Origin: Anaerolineaceae bacterium
GTDB taxonomy: Bacteria > Chloroflexota > Anaerolineae > Anaerolineales > Villigracilaceae
Direction of reading: 5' to 3'
Assembly: GCA_009772985.1 (NCBI GenBank)
Contig: WOUS01000012.1
Coordinates: forward strand, 1-40,108
Length of the DNA stretch: 40,108 bases
Position numbers and translations under genes: made by a program. Positions 29,686 through 36,920 of the stretch are shown here, piece after piece. Every line of letters starts with the position of its first letter. The stretch's first letter is position 1. The notes below the pieces were generated by a model. It was not told the DNA's origin. It ran no database searches and was given only the letters and a program-made list of their open reading frames with translations.

Positions 29686-32007
29686 CTATTTCTGCTTGAT
29701 GACCAGCAGGGCAATGTCATCGTAGATGTGCGCTTCGCCGATGTGCGCGAACACGTCGGCGAGCATGTGCTTGACAATGTCCTTCGCGTGCAGTTTGTGG
29801 TGGCGGGCCAGGCTGGCGCTGAGACCAGACAGGCTGAACTGCTTTTTCTTCGCGTTGACCGCTTCCGTCGCGCCGTCGGTGTAGAGCAGCAGCACGTCGC
29901 CGCGGTCGAGATGGAAGCGGGAGGTCATGATGAACCTGTCAATATTTTCCTCCAGCCCCACCGGCATGCCCAGGTCCATCGTATCCGCCACCTCGACCTC
30001 GCCGCTGGTGCGGCAAATCAGGGCCGCTTCGTGCTGGCCGACCATGGAGAATTCGTGGTCGTTATATTGCAGAATGGCCAGGGTCATGTTCTTGTCTTCC
30101 TGGATGCGCAGGATGTTCTTGTAGAGCACCTGGTTCAGGACTGACAGCATGCGTTCCATGTTTTGCTCGCCGCTCTTGGAGAGCGTCAGGAGGGCGGTCT
30201 GCGCCATGAGCATGATGACGCCGGCCGGCAGGCCGTGACCGGTCACATCGCCGATGCCCATGTAGACGGTATCCCCGACCCGCAGCACGTCGTAGTAGTC
30301 GCCGCCCACCTCATCGGCAGGACGCATGTAGCAGGCAATGTCGAGGTCGGGAATCTCGCTGGTTTCGTTTTCCGGCGGGAGCACCATCATCTGGAGGCGG
30401 CGGGCAACGTCCAATTCCGCGCCGAGGCGCAGGTTCTCGCCGCGCAGTTGGTCGTTCAGGCGGGTGATCTCCTCGTTGGCGGTGCGCAGGTCGGCGGTCC
30501 GTTCCGCCACCTTGCCCTCCAGGTTGACGGTGTATTCGCGGATCTCGGCGGCCATAGATGTGAAGATGCGCCCCAGGCCGCCGATCTCGTCCTGGCTCTT
30601 GAGATCCAGGGCAACGTCATAATTCTTCGCCTTAATCGCCCCGGCAGCGTGCGACAGCAGGCGCAGGTCGCGCGTGGAATTATTCGCAAAGCGGACCGAG
30701 ATCAGGGTCACAGCCACGAGAAAGGCTGCCGCGATCACCAGCGAAATAAGGCTGATGCGCAGCCTCTCCTGCTCGATGTCTGTGCGGGTCTGGTTGATGG
30801 CCTCGGAAATCTCCGCCTCGGGGACAACCACCACGATCTTCCAACTATCCGCCTGGTAATTGCTGTCGGAGAGAGGCGGCAGGCTGTTGTAGGCCAGCAT
30901 TTCCCGGTGGACCTGCCCGGAGGCGTCCGTCAGGTCAATTTGCTGGGAGCCGCTGGGGTTCGCCAGGATGGCGGCCGCCAGATTACGCACCACCGGGTCA
31001 CGGGAATCGGTCAGCGCGCCCTTGTAGTAGACCAGGTCGCCCAGTTCGGTCTTCGTGAATTCCACCTGGAACAACTGGCTGCCCACTTCGGGCATGGCGA
31101 TGATGTTGCCCTGCCCGTCCATCAGGAAGGCGAAGCCGGTCTCCGCAATCTGGATGGAGAGGATGTTTTCGACAATCGCGTTCAGGGTGATGTCCACGCC
31201 GACCGCGCCGGCGAACTGGTTCGTCTGCTTGTCCCACAGGGGATAGAACATGGTCACGATGAGTCCCTGTCCGGCGGCGTCCACGTAGGGTTTCTCCACC
31301 GTAACCGGGCTGGGAATTTCCGCCTGCAGTTGCGGGTCGGTGTACCAGCGCGTCCAACTCGCGACGTTGGGGGCAAAGAAGTCCTTCCAGAACAGGGAAT
31401 CGAGGATGCCCTGGTCGTTGAGCACCTCCGCCAGGTGATAGTTCGGGTAGGCGCGCGTGACCGGCGTGGCCGGTCCGCCAACGTAGTAGACGAACGCGTT
31501 GTTATCGTTCGCCTCGAAGACGGCCGCCATGCTCAGGTTCAGGACGGCGGAAAGTTCCAACTGCTGGACGGCGCGCGGATCGTTCGCCAGCGACGGAGGG
31601 ACGAGGGCGTCCACTGGGGCGGACGAGTCGGAGGTCAACGCGCCGTGCTCCTCGTGCAGCACCGTCTGGAAGAGCGGGATCTGGTACAGCATCGGGTCGG
31701 TTGCCAGGTAGGCGGAATTGTCCACCATATTCTGGGCGGTCCGGCCCAGCACGCTCAGGTTATCCTGGGCGGCTTTCAACTGGAGCCAGGTGGAGTTGGA
31801 TTTTTCTTCCACCAGGCGTTCGAGGAATTCCTGCACGGTCTTCTGCATGCTTGCCGAACTGCGCTCGAGCGAAAAGTCGGTGATGCTGCGGAAGTTGTAC
31901 ATCAGGAACAGGTACAGGACGACGGTCGTGATGATGACCGTGGCGAGGTTGAACAGCAGCAACTTCCGCTGGAAACTCTGGTTGAAGAAAGCGATCAGGC
32001 GTTTCAT
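29686..32007 (-). CDS. Cache-HAMP-SpoIIE (PP2C) serine phosphatase
   Basis: 773 residues. Membrane helix about 15-37 (LLLFNLATVIITTVVLYLFLMYN), a large external double-Cache sensor to about residue 410 (VGVDITLNAIVENILSIQIAETGFAFLMDGQGNIIAMPE), second helix about 425-447, HAMP, a coiled coil (VAERTADLRTANEEITRLNDQLR), then the PP2C domain: ADEVGGDYYDVLRVGDTVYMGIGDVTGHGLPAGVIMLMAQ (metal Asps) and LLLYTDGATEAVN. It would dephosphorylate the STAS proteins in answer to an external ligand. Start moved to the ATG giving MKRLIAFFNQSFQRK, preceded by AGGTGAT. Central gene of the operon. Confidence 0.92.
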   Translation of the reverse strand: MKRLIAFFNQSFQRKLLLFNLATVIITTVVLYLFLMYNFRSITDFSLERSSASMQKTVQEFLERLVEEKSNSTWLQLKAAQDNLSVLGRTAQNMVDNSAYLATDPMLYQIPLFQTVLHEEHGALTSDSSAPVDALVPPSLANDPRAVQQLELSAVLNLSMAAVFEANDNNAFVYYVGGPATPVTRAYPNYHLAEVLNDQGILDSLFWKDFFAPNVASWTRWYTDPQLQAEIPSPVTVEKPYVDAAGQGLIVTMFYPLWDKQTNQFAGAVGVDITLNAIVENILSIQIAETGFAFLMDGQGNIIAMPEVGSQLFQVEFTKTELGDLVYYKGALTDSRDPVVRNLAAAILANPSGSQQIDLTDASGQVHREMLAYNSLPPLSDSNYQADSWKIVVVVPEAEISEAINQTRTDIEQERLRISLISLVIAAAFLVAVTLISVRFANNSTRDLRLLSHAAGAIKAKNYDVALDLKSQDEIGGLGRIFTSMAAEIREYTVNLEGKVAERTADLRTANEEITRLNDQLRGENLRLGAELDVARRLQMMVLPPENETSEIPDLDIACYMRPADEVGGDYYDVLRVGDTVYMGIGDVTGHGLPAGVIMLMAQTALLTLSKSGEQNMERMLSVLNQVLYKNILRIQEDKNMTLAILQYNDHEFSMVGQHEAALICRTSGEVEVADTMDLGMPVGLEENIDRFIMTSRFHLDRGDVLLLYTDGATEAVNAKKKQFSLSGLSASLARHHKLHAKDIVKHMLADVFAHIGEAHIYDDIALLVIKQK

Positions 32008-32018
32008 GCAATCACCTC

Positions 32019-32930
32019 TCACGCTTGCTGGCGCAGCGGCTTGCGCCCGGAGGCGGCCACCATGACCCAGGTGGTGTACCCGTGCGGGTTGCGGATGGTG
32101 CGCAGGTGCGCGTCGTAACCGGCCAGCAGGCTGTCCTGGTCGGCCTGGTTCAAGTGCAGTTGATTGCCGATGGTAAAGACGGAGAAATACCGCCAGGATT
32201 CGATCACCTGGGCAAAGGCGGCGCGGTCGGTGTTGCCGGTGTCCACCACGATGTGTTCGGCGCGGATGTCCTCCAGCCGCGCCTGCGACAGCACCCCGTA
32301 AAGTTTCTTGCCGTTCCGCAGATCCATGCCCATCTGGTCGCCGTAGACCGAAGCGCGGTCGTAGGTCTTGCTGATGAGGTCATCTTCCGGGTTGCCGACG
32401 ATCAAATCGTAATCCTCGCCGGTCACGTAGACCCGCCCGCCCGGCTTGGCGATGCGGACGAGTTCCTTGAGGATCTGTTCGGGTTGGGAGAAGATTTGCA
32501 GGCTCAGGCGGCAGGTGACGAAGTCGAACGTGTCATCGCCCAGCAGGAGCGCGGTCGCGTCGCCGCGCTGGAATTCGGCGTTGCGGACGCTGAACTCGGT
32601 CTGCAGGTTCCGGGCGTACTCCACCGCCGCCTCCGAGTGGTCCACGCCCAGCATGAAGCCCGGCTCGAACTCGCGGCAGATGAGCAGCGGCACGTCCCCG
32701 CAGCCGCAGCAGATGTCGGCGATCTTCATGCCGCGCGCCAGCCCGTGACGCTTGAGGGTTTCCTTTTCGATGGGCCACAGGATGCGGGTCTGGTTGCGCA
32801 GCAGGGGGATGAAATCCATGTCCTCGATGATATCCTGGCTTTCGTAGAAATGGGCATCGTAGACCGAGAACTCCACCTTGTCCCAGACCGCGCGCAGGTT
32901 GGGCAGGACGCGCTCCGACCATGCCAGCAC
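32019..32930 (-). CDS. class I SAM-dependent methyltransferase, probably the C-terminal half of a STAS fusion
   Basis: 303 residues from a GTG; SAM site MKIADICCGCGDVPLLICREF (about 67-87), GVDHSEAAVEYA, DFVTCRLSLQIF, LVRIAKPGGRVYV. Substrate unknown. The GTG lacks a ribosome site, and the residues encoded just upstream in the same frame (YARGRDRLVIKVIASG) together with its own first 30 residues (VLAWSERVLPNLRAVWDKVEF) continue the STAS domain encoded at 32992-33186. So the native protein is probably STAS plus methyltransferase, about 388 residues, with a frameshift at the C5 run 32991-32995. Followed 11 bp later by the phosphatase gene. Confidence 0.75.
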   Translation of the reverse strand: MLAWSERVLPNLRAVWDKVEFSVYDAHFYESQDIIEDMDFIPLLRNQTRILWPIEKETLKRHGLARGMKIADICCGCGDVPLLICREFEPGFMLGVDHSEAAVEYARNLQTEFSVRNAEFQRGDATALLLGDDTFDFVTCRLSLQIFSQPEQILKELVRIAKPGGRVYVTGEDYDLIVGNPEDDLISKTYDRASVYGDQMGMDLRNGKKLYGVLSQARLEDIRAEHIVVDTGNTDRAAFAQVIESWRYFSVFTIGNQLHLNQADQDSLLAGYDAHLRTIRNPHGYTTWVMVAASGRKPLRQQA

Positions 32931-32991
32931 CCCCGAAGCGATGACCTTGATAACCAGCCGGTCGCGCCCGCGCGCATACGCCGATCTTGAC

Positions 32992-33186
32992 CCCCTCCGC
33001 GTTCACGTAGCGCAGACGGCGGAAGTTCAGGCGCAGGCTCCCCTCCACCTGGTCGTGGACCTGGGTCAGGTACTTGAGAACCGCCGAAGTCTCATCCTCC
33101 CCCGACGGACGGAAAACGCCTTCGAAGTTGATCTGCTGGTCCAGCGGGTCGTAGAGAAGTGTGTACGTTGAGCCGGTGTATTTCAT
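32992..33186 (-). pseudogene. N-terminal STAS segment separated from the methyltransferase by a frameshift
   Basis: MKYTGSTYTLLYDPLDQQIN...LRLNFRRLRYVNAEG is an STAS-like start parallel to the 28735 protein (VIEHNDSSHVVGFKG...LTLDFRQLQFLNSSG). AEG occupies the place of the SSG, so the phosphorylatable Ser is absent. After EG the frame becomes Arg/Ala/Pro-rich nonsense, while the sense continues in the methyltransferase frame. ATG overlaps the upstream stop (ATGA). An unrepaired frame runs on to 32533 but is not credible. Confidence 0.65.
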
Positions 33187-33710
33187 GCAGACAGATCCTT
33201 GGTGGGGATGAAGACCCGGGTCACGACCGCCCCGGCATCTTCCAGCCGGGCAGCCAGGCGCGCCCCAAAATCGTGCACCAGCATCACCAGGCCGAGTTGG
33301 TTGAAAGCCGGCTGCAGACGCTCCGCCGCGGTCAGCAACTGGAAATAGAGAGCGTCGGCGCCCTGAGTGCAGACATCGGTCAGGAAAGCGCGGTAAGCCT
33401 GCGCCATCTCGGGGCGCAGGCTGTGCGACACCTCCAGCAGGAGACTCTCGGCATACTGGGTGCAGTGCATGGTCAGGGTGTCCCCATCGGGAGAAAGCCG
33501 GATGACGGCTTCCAGGAAATCGTTCGCCACTGTCGAAATGAGATTTTCCGCCCACTCGCGCCGCACGAACTGATAGGCCGTATACCCGGCCACGTAATTC
33601 GCCAGCATACTGCAACGCACCCACTCCTTGTGGAAATCGGCGGCCTCGAGGGCGCATTCGAATTCCAGTTTGGGAAGTGTGGTCTCGGCCTCGAACCTGC
33701 CAATTTCCAT
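33183..33710 (-). CDS. degenerate slr1658-like regulator, first gene of the partner-switch operon
   Basis: 175 residues beginning MEIGRFEAETTLPKLEF, with GAGGAGG 6 nt upstream. Order of segments mirrors the 29093 protein: ENLISTVANDFLEAVIRLS stands where that has the N box, and FNQLGLVMLVHDFGARLAARLEDAGAVVTRVFIP where it has the G box. The Gly-rich loop (GSGLG) is lost, so it probably does not bind ATP and may act as a scaffold or anti-sigma-type binder for the STAS-methyltransferase. Homology is my reading of the pattern, not a search result. Confidence 0.6.
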   Translation of the reverse strand: MEIGRFEAETTLPKLEFECALEAADFHKEWVRCSMLANYVAGYTAYQFVRREWAENLISTVANDFLEAVIRLSPDGDTLTMHCTQYAESLLLEVSHSLRPEMAQAYRAFLTDVCTQGADALYFQLLTAAERLQPAFNQLGLVMLVHDFGARLAARLEDAGAVVTRVFIPTKDLSA

Positions 33711-33778
33711 TGTGCCTCCTCGTGGAGAAATGTAAAATGTGATGAAAGAGCGGCCTATCGTACGGGAACGGCGTCTTA

Positions 33779-33787
33779 AGTATAGCA
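33779..33787 (-). promoter_or_regulatory. extended -10 promoter of the partner-switch operon
   Basis: Minus strand TGCTATACT: TGn next to TATACT. No good -35. Predicted leader is about 62 nt to the ATG at 33710. Divergent from the ATP-grasp promoter. Confidence 0.55.
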
Positions 33788-33804
33788 CACTCTCCACAAG
33801 CACG

Positions 33805-33833
33805 TTGACGCCCGCCGCCATCGCTTCTATAAT
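33805..33833 (+). promoter_or_regulatory. leaderless promoter of the ATP-grasp gene
   Basis: TTGACG (33805-33810), 17-bp spacer, TATAAT (33828-33833), then 7 nt to the ATG at 33841. No Shine-Dalgarno. Best example of the leaderless arrangement in the window. Confidence 0.8.
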
Positions 33834-33840
33834 CGTTTCG

Positions 33841-34731
33841 ATGACCCGCTGCGACCTGTGTCTCGCCTGGAATTGGGAACACGACGCCGGCCTGGCCCGC
33901 CTGCTGGACGAAGCCTGCGCGCGCCGCGGCCTGACCCTGCTCCCGGTCACCCCGGCCAATCTGGACCCGGTGCTTGCCGCGCTCGCCTCGGGCGAGAGCC
34001 GCTTCCGCGTTTTCCTCGACCGCGCCTCTGACTCCGATCCGCGCTTCCAGCCGCTCGTTGATTGGGCGCGGACGAATTCTGCCCGGCGCATCAACCCGCA
34101 GGAGCAGGCGCGCTGGACGCACGACAAGGCCACCATGCACCTCGAGTTCCTCACCGCCGGGCTGGAGACGCCGCACACCATCATCCTGCCGCCGTTCCGC
34201 GAACAGCCCAGCCTCCCGCCCGCCGACCTGGGTCCGCTCGGCGGCAGGTTCGCCATTAAGCCGGGGCGCGGCGGGGGCGGCGAGGGCGTGGTGCTGGAGG
34301 CCGGTTCGTGGGAACAGGCGTTCGCCGTCCGCCAGCAGTTCCCGGACGAGAAGTATCTCCTGCAGGCGCACGTGACGCCGCGTCTGCTCGACGGACGTCC
34401 GGCCTGGTTCCGCGTGCTGGCCTGCGGCGGGGCCGTGTACCCCTGCTGGTGGGACCCGCGCACGCACATCTACGCGCGCCTCACGGCGGAAGAGTCGGCC
34501 CGCTTCGGCCTGCGCGGCCTGCGCGAGGTCGCGCGCCGCATCGCCCAAATCTGCCGCCTCGACCTGTTCTCCACCGAGATCGCCCTGACCGCGGAAGGCC
34601 GTTTCGTCGTCGTGGACTACGTCAACGACCCGGTGGACCTGCGCCTCCAGTCCGCCGCCGCAGACGGCGTGCCGGATGCGATTGTGGAAAGCATCGCCGG
34701 GCGGCTGGCAAGGCTGGCGGAACGCGTCTGA
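33841..34731 (+). CDS. ATP-grasp-fold protein of unknown substrate
   Basis: 296 residues. N-terminal DLCLAWNWEHDAGLARLLDEAC is a pre-ATP-grasp Rossmann-like part. The ATP-grasp region has FAIKPGRGGGGEGVVLE (Lys plus Gly-rich lid), KYLLQAHVTP, RPAWFRVLACGGAVYPCWWDP and the Mg-binding FVVVDYVNDPVDLR (Asp, Asn, Asp). LFSTEIALTAEGRF precedes it. Such enzymes ligate a carboxylate to an amine through an acyl phosphate; partners here are unknown. A frame open from 33739 is rejected since it would include both promoters. Highly GC-rich. Confidence 0.75.
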   Translation: MTRCDLCLAWNWEHDAGLARLLDEACARRGLTLLPVTPANLDPVLAALASGESRFRVFLDRASDSDPRFQPLVDWARTNSARRINPQEQARWTHDKATMHLEFLTAGLETPHTIILPPFREQPSLPPADLGPLGGRFAIKPGRGGGGEGVVLEAGSWEQAFAVRQQFPDEKYLLQAHVTPRLLDGRPAWFRVLACGGAVYPCWWDPRTHIYARLTAEESARFGLRGLREVARRIAQICRLDLFSTEIALTAEGRFVVVDYVNDPVDLRLQSAAADGVPDAIVESIAGRLARLAERV

Positions 34732-34745
34732 CCGCGACCTGGGCC

Positions 34746-34874
34746 ATGAACGGCCTGCTCGACCTGACCCTGCGCGGCCAGGGACTGGTCGCCATCCTGC
34801 CCGAGGCGGGCGTCCTGCTCGGCTTCGCGGCGGTGTTCTTCGCCATCGGCGTGCTGAGGTTCAAGTACGAATAG
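34746..34874 (+). pseudogene. remnant of an ABC-2-type permease C-terminus
   Basis: 42 residues, MNGLLDLTLRGQ...LLGFAAVFFAIGVLRFKYE. The final membrane helix ending in RFKYE is how ABC-2 permeases (DrrB-like) finish. The frame to the left is buried in the ATP-grasp gene, and no ATPase is present. It looks like the last piece of a permease gene whose remainder was lost or replaced. Confidence 0.5.
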
Positions 34875-34902
34875 CGGAAGGAAAAAACAAAATTCGAAAT
34901 GC

Positions 34903-34939
34903 AAAAGTCCCGACCAGACATATCTCTGGTGGGACTTTT
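34903..34939 (+). terminator. strong terminator after the ATP-grasp unit
   Basis: AAAAGTCCC-G-ACCAGA (34903-34918), loop, TCTGGT-GGGACTTTT (34925-34939), then GTTTTCGTTTTTTG. Stem of about 15 bp with one bulge. Confidence 0.85.
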
Positions 34940-35009
34940 GTTTTCGTTTTTTGATTCTTGTTTTCTACGGGTTTTGGATCTGCACCGCCCGAGCCGCGCG
35001 CGGGGAGAT

Positions 35010-35054
35010 CTGCGGTCAAAAGATCGGCAGGGTCAGGAGACCCTTGCCGAACAA
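35010..35054. repeat. dispersed repeat copy 2 at island edge
   Basis: CTGCGGTCAAAAGATCGGCA followed by GGGTCAGG and CTTGCCGAACAAG, matching 25760-25824. It stands just left of the AT-rich orphan gene. Confidence 0.65.
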
Positions 35055-35057
35055 GGG

Positions 35058-35633
35058 TTACTTGTCAATACAAGGTAACATGCTAGCATCAATTCTTTTC
35101 AATAGAGGTTCAATATCTTGAACAGTAAAACCCTCAGATAAATGGGCTCTCATAAAAACAAAGTATCGCCCATATCTGGCCATTAACATACACCGGTAAC
35201 CGAAATTTGTGTCGTTGGAACAAGCAAAGGCATATTGTCCTGCGATTTGACTAGAGTATGTTATTTCACTTGGCTTTGTCCAAGGAGTATTGTACTGGGT
35301 TTGAGTGAAAATACTATGGTTATACGCGTATATCATCCAAGCCAGCAAAGGCGTATTATAGTACTCAACAGCATGGTATACCTCGATATTTTCAGGCGCA
35401 TTAAAAAAATAATGTGAAGCCGAGACCGTAGCCCAATCCTCAAAATCCGTGCCAGATGACATTGTTGTACCTGATGGAAATGCGCTTAAATCCAACAGGA
35501 GCGCATCTGCTGAACAATTTCCCACGGGTAAACCCGGGCTAGAATCTAACAGAGGTAGAAACGCTAGCAGTAAACAACAAGTAATAATTAGAAGCGCAGC
35601 TATACCAATGATCACTCTATACGTTTTTTTCAT
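35058..35633 (-). CDS. AT-rich orphan, membrane-anchored or secreted protein
   Basis: 191 residues, not recognised. N-terminal MKKTYRVIIGIAALLIITCCLLLAFLPLL is a signal anchor. The rest is extracellular with Tyr/Ser/Asn enrichment and five Cys (NCSADAL, ACSNDTNFGYRCML, LPCIDK) that could pair. FTVQDIEPLLKRIDASMLPC ends it. About 41% GC against about 62% around, so probably acquired. No ribosome site is evident. Isolated between a terminator and folD. Confidence 0.6.
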   Translation of the reverse strand: MKKTYRVIIGIAALLIITCCLLLAFLPLLDSSPGLPVGNCSADALLLDLSAFPSGTTMSSGTDFEDWATVSASHYFFNAPENIEVYHAVEYYNTPLLAWMIYAYNHSIFTQTQYNTPWTKPSEITYSSQIAGQYAFACSNDTNFGYRCMLMARYGRYFVFMRAHLSEGFTVQDIEPLLKRIDASMLPCIDK

Positions 35634-35850
35634 GGGCTATGCTCACTAATGGTAGAAAGCATCGGTGGAGTAGTAACCGCCAGGTTTATAATTACCGGGG
35701 TCAGATCTAAGATCAAGAGGGTAAGGTCCCACATAAGACTTGTGGTCAAGCGCCGGGGCGGGTTAGAACGTGTACCCCCAAAGGGGCAGACCTCGCCCCA
35801 GCGAAACCCCGCTTGCGGTTTGTTTCCCGAAGCGGGGAGTTACCTTTTTA

Positions 35851-35881
35851 CTTCTTCCTTCTTACTCGTTCCTTCTTACTC
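35851..35881. repeat. 14-bp tandem array H at the folD stop
   Basis: TTCCTTCTTACTC at 35855-35867 and again at 35869-35881, with a partial copy before. The folD TAA stop (35876-35878) is inside the second copy. Confidence 0.8.
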
Positions 35882-36757
35882 CCCTTGCTGGATCTGCGCC
35901 GCGCGCAGCGTATTTTTCATCAGCATCGCAATCGTCATCGGGCCGACTCCGCCCGGGACCGGGGTGATGAAGCCAGCCACTTCCTTGGCCTCATCGAAGT
36001 TGACATCGCCAACCAGACGGTAGCCGCTCTTCCTGGTGGCATCCGGCTTGGAGTTGATGCCCACGTCAATGACCGCCGCGCCGGGCTTGATCCAGTCGCC
36101 GCGCACCATCTCCATCTTGCCGATGGCCGCGATCAGGATGTCGGCCTGCCGGACGACGCCGGGCAGGTCACGCGTCCGCGAGTGGCAGACGGTCACGGTG
36201 GCGTTCTTGCCGATCAGCAAAAGCGCGGCGGGCATCCCGACGATGTTCGAGCGCCCCAGCACGACCGCGTTCGCCCCTTCGATCTTGACCCCGGCCTGTT
36301 CGAGCAGGTAGATGCAGCCATACGGCGTGCAAGGCACGAACAACGGATCGCGTCCCTTCTGCGCCAGGCGGCCGATATTGATCGGCGAGAACCCGTCCAC
36401 GTCTTTTTCGATGTTGATGAGTTGCAGCACGCGCTCCTCGTTCAAATGGGAGGGCAGCGGCAGTTGCACCAGGATGCCGTTGACCTTCGGATCGGCATTC
36501 AGGCGTTTTACCAGAGCCTCCACCTGTTCCTGGGTGGCGTCGCCGGGCAGTTGGTTGTGGAACGAATCCATGCCCAATTCCTGGCAGGCCTTTTGCTTGG
36601 AAGCCACGTAAGTGGCCGAGTCGACGCGGTCGCCGACCAGCACCGTCGCCAGGCCGGGCTTGGGTTTGCCCGCCGCGGTGCGCTTGGCCACCTCGACGGC
36701 AACAGCATCGCGCACTTGTTGGGCAATCAGTTTTCCATCAATCAGTTGAGCGGTCAT
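35876..36757 (-). CDS. folD: bifunctional methylenetetrahydrofolate dehydrogenase/cyclohydrolase
   Basis: Interconverts 5,10-methylene-, methenyl- and 10-formyl-tetrahydrofolate with NADP. 293 residues, normal. Tyr50 and Lys54 in SATYVASKQKAC are the catalytic pair; GILVQLPLPSHLNEE, DVDGFSPINIGRLAQ, VVLGRSNIVGMPAALLL and GGVGPMTIAMLMKNT are the standard signatures. AGGAG lies 6 nt before the ATG. It has its own promoter in the gap after mtaB. One-carbon folate supply is compatible with purine metabolism but is housekeeping. Confidence 0.96.
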   Translation of the reverse strand: MTAQLIDGKLIAQQVRDAVAVEVAKRTAAGKPKPGLATVLVGDRVDSATYVASKQKACQELGMDSFHNQLPGDATQEQVEALVKRLNADPKVNGILVQLPLPSHLNEERVLQLINIEKDVDGFSPINIGRLAQKGRDPLFVPCTPYGCIYLLEQAGVKIEGANAVVLGRSNIVGMPAALLLIGKNATVTVCHSRTRDLPGVVRQADILIAAIGKMEMVRGDWIKPGAAVIDVGINSKPDATRKSGYRLVGDVNFDEAKEVAGFITPVPGGVGPMTIAMLMKNTLRAAQIQQGE

Positions 36758-36858
36758 GGTCTCCTCCGAAATTCAGAATTTGGCGTCTTGATTATCGGTG
36801 CTTCACGAATTGCTTCCGCTGGATTTGCAATCCGCCGTAAGCGTCTCGTGATTTACCG

Positions 36859-36886
36859 ATTATACAATTTGAATTCGATTTGCCAT
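36859..36886 (-). promoter_or_regulatory. folD promoter
   Basis: Minus strand ATGGCA (36881-36886), 16-bp spacer, TATAAT (36859-36864). Leader of about 95 nt with a small GGATT-TGC-AATCC hairpin. Confidence 0.6.
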
Positions 36887-36920
36887 AGTGACACTTGGCA
36901 CAAGTTCAGGCAGGCGACAT

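Noticed and set aside
33183..34469. 428-residue minus-strand frame for the first partner-switch gene
   Set aside because: Sequence before the ATG at 33710 is the antisense of the ATP-grasp gene; GAGGAGG precedes 33710.
32533..34548. 671-residue minus-strand open frame
   Set aside because: Only its middle (the STAS start at 33186) makes sense; the rest is the shadow of the ATP-grasp and methyltransferase genes in GC-rich DNA.
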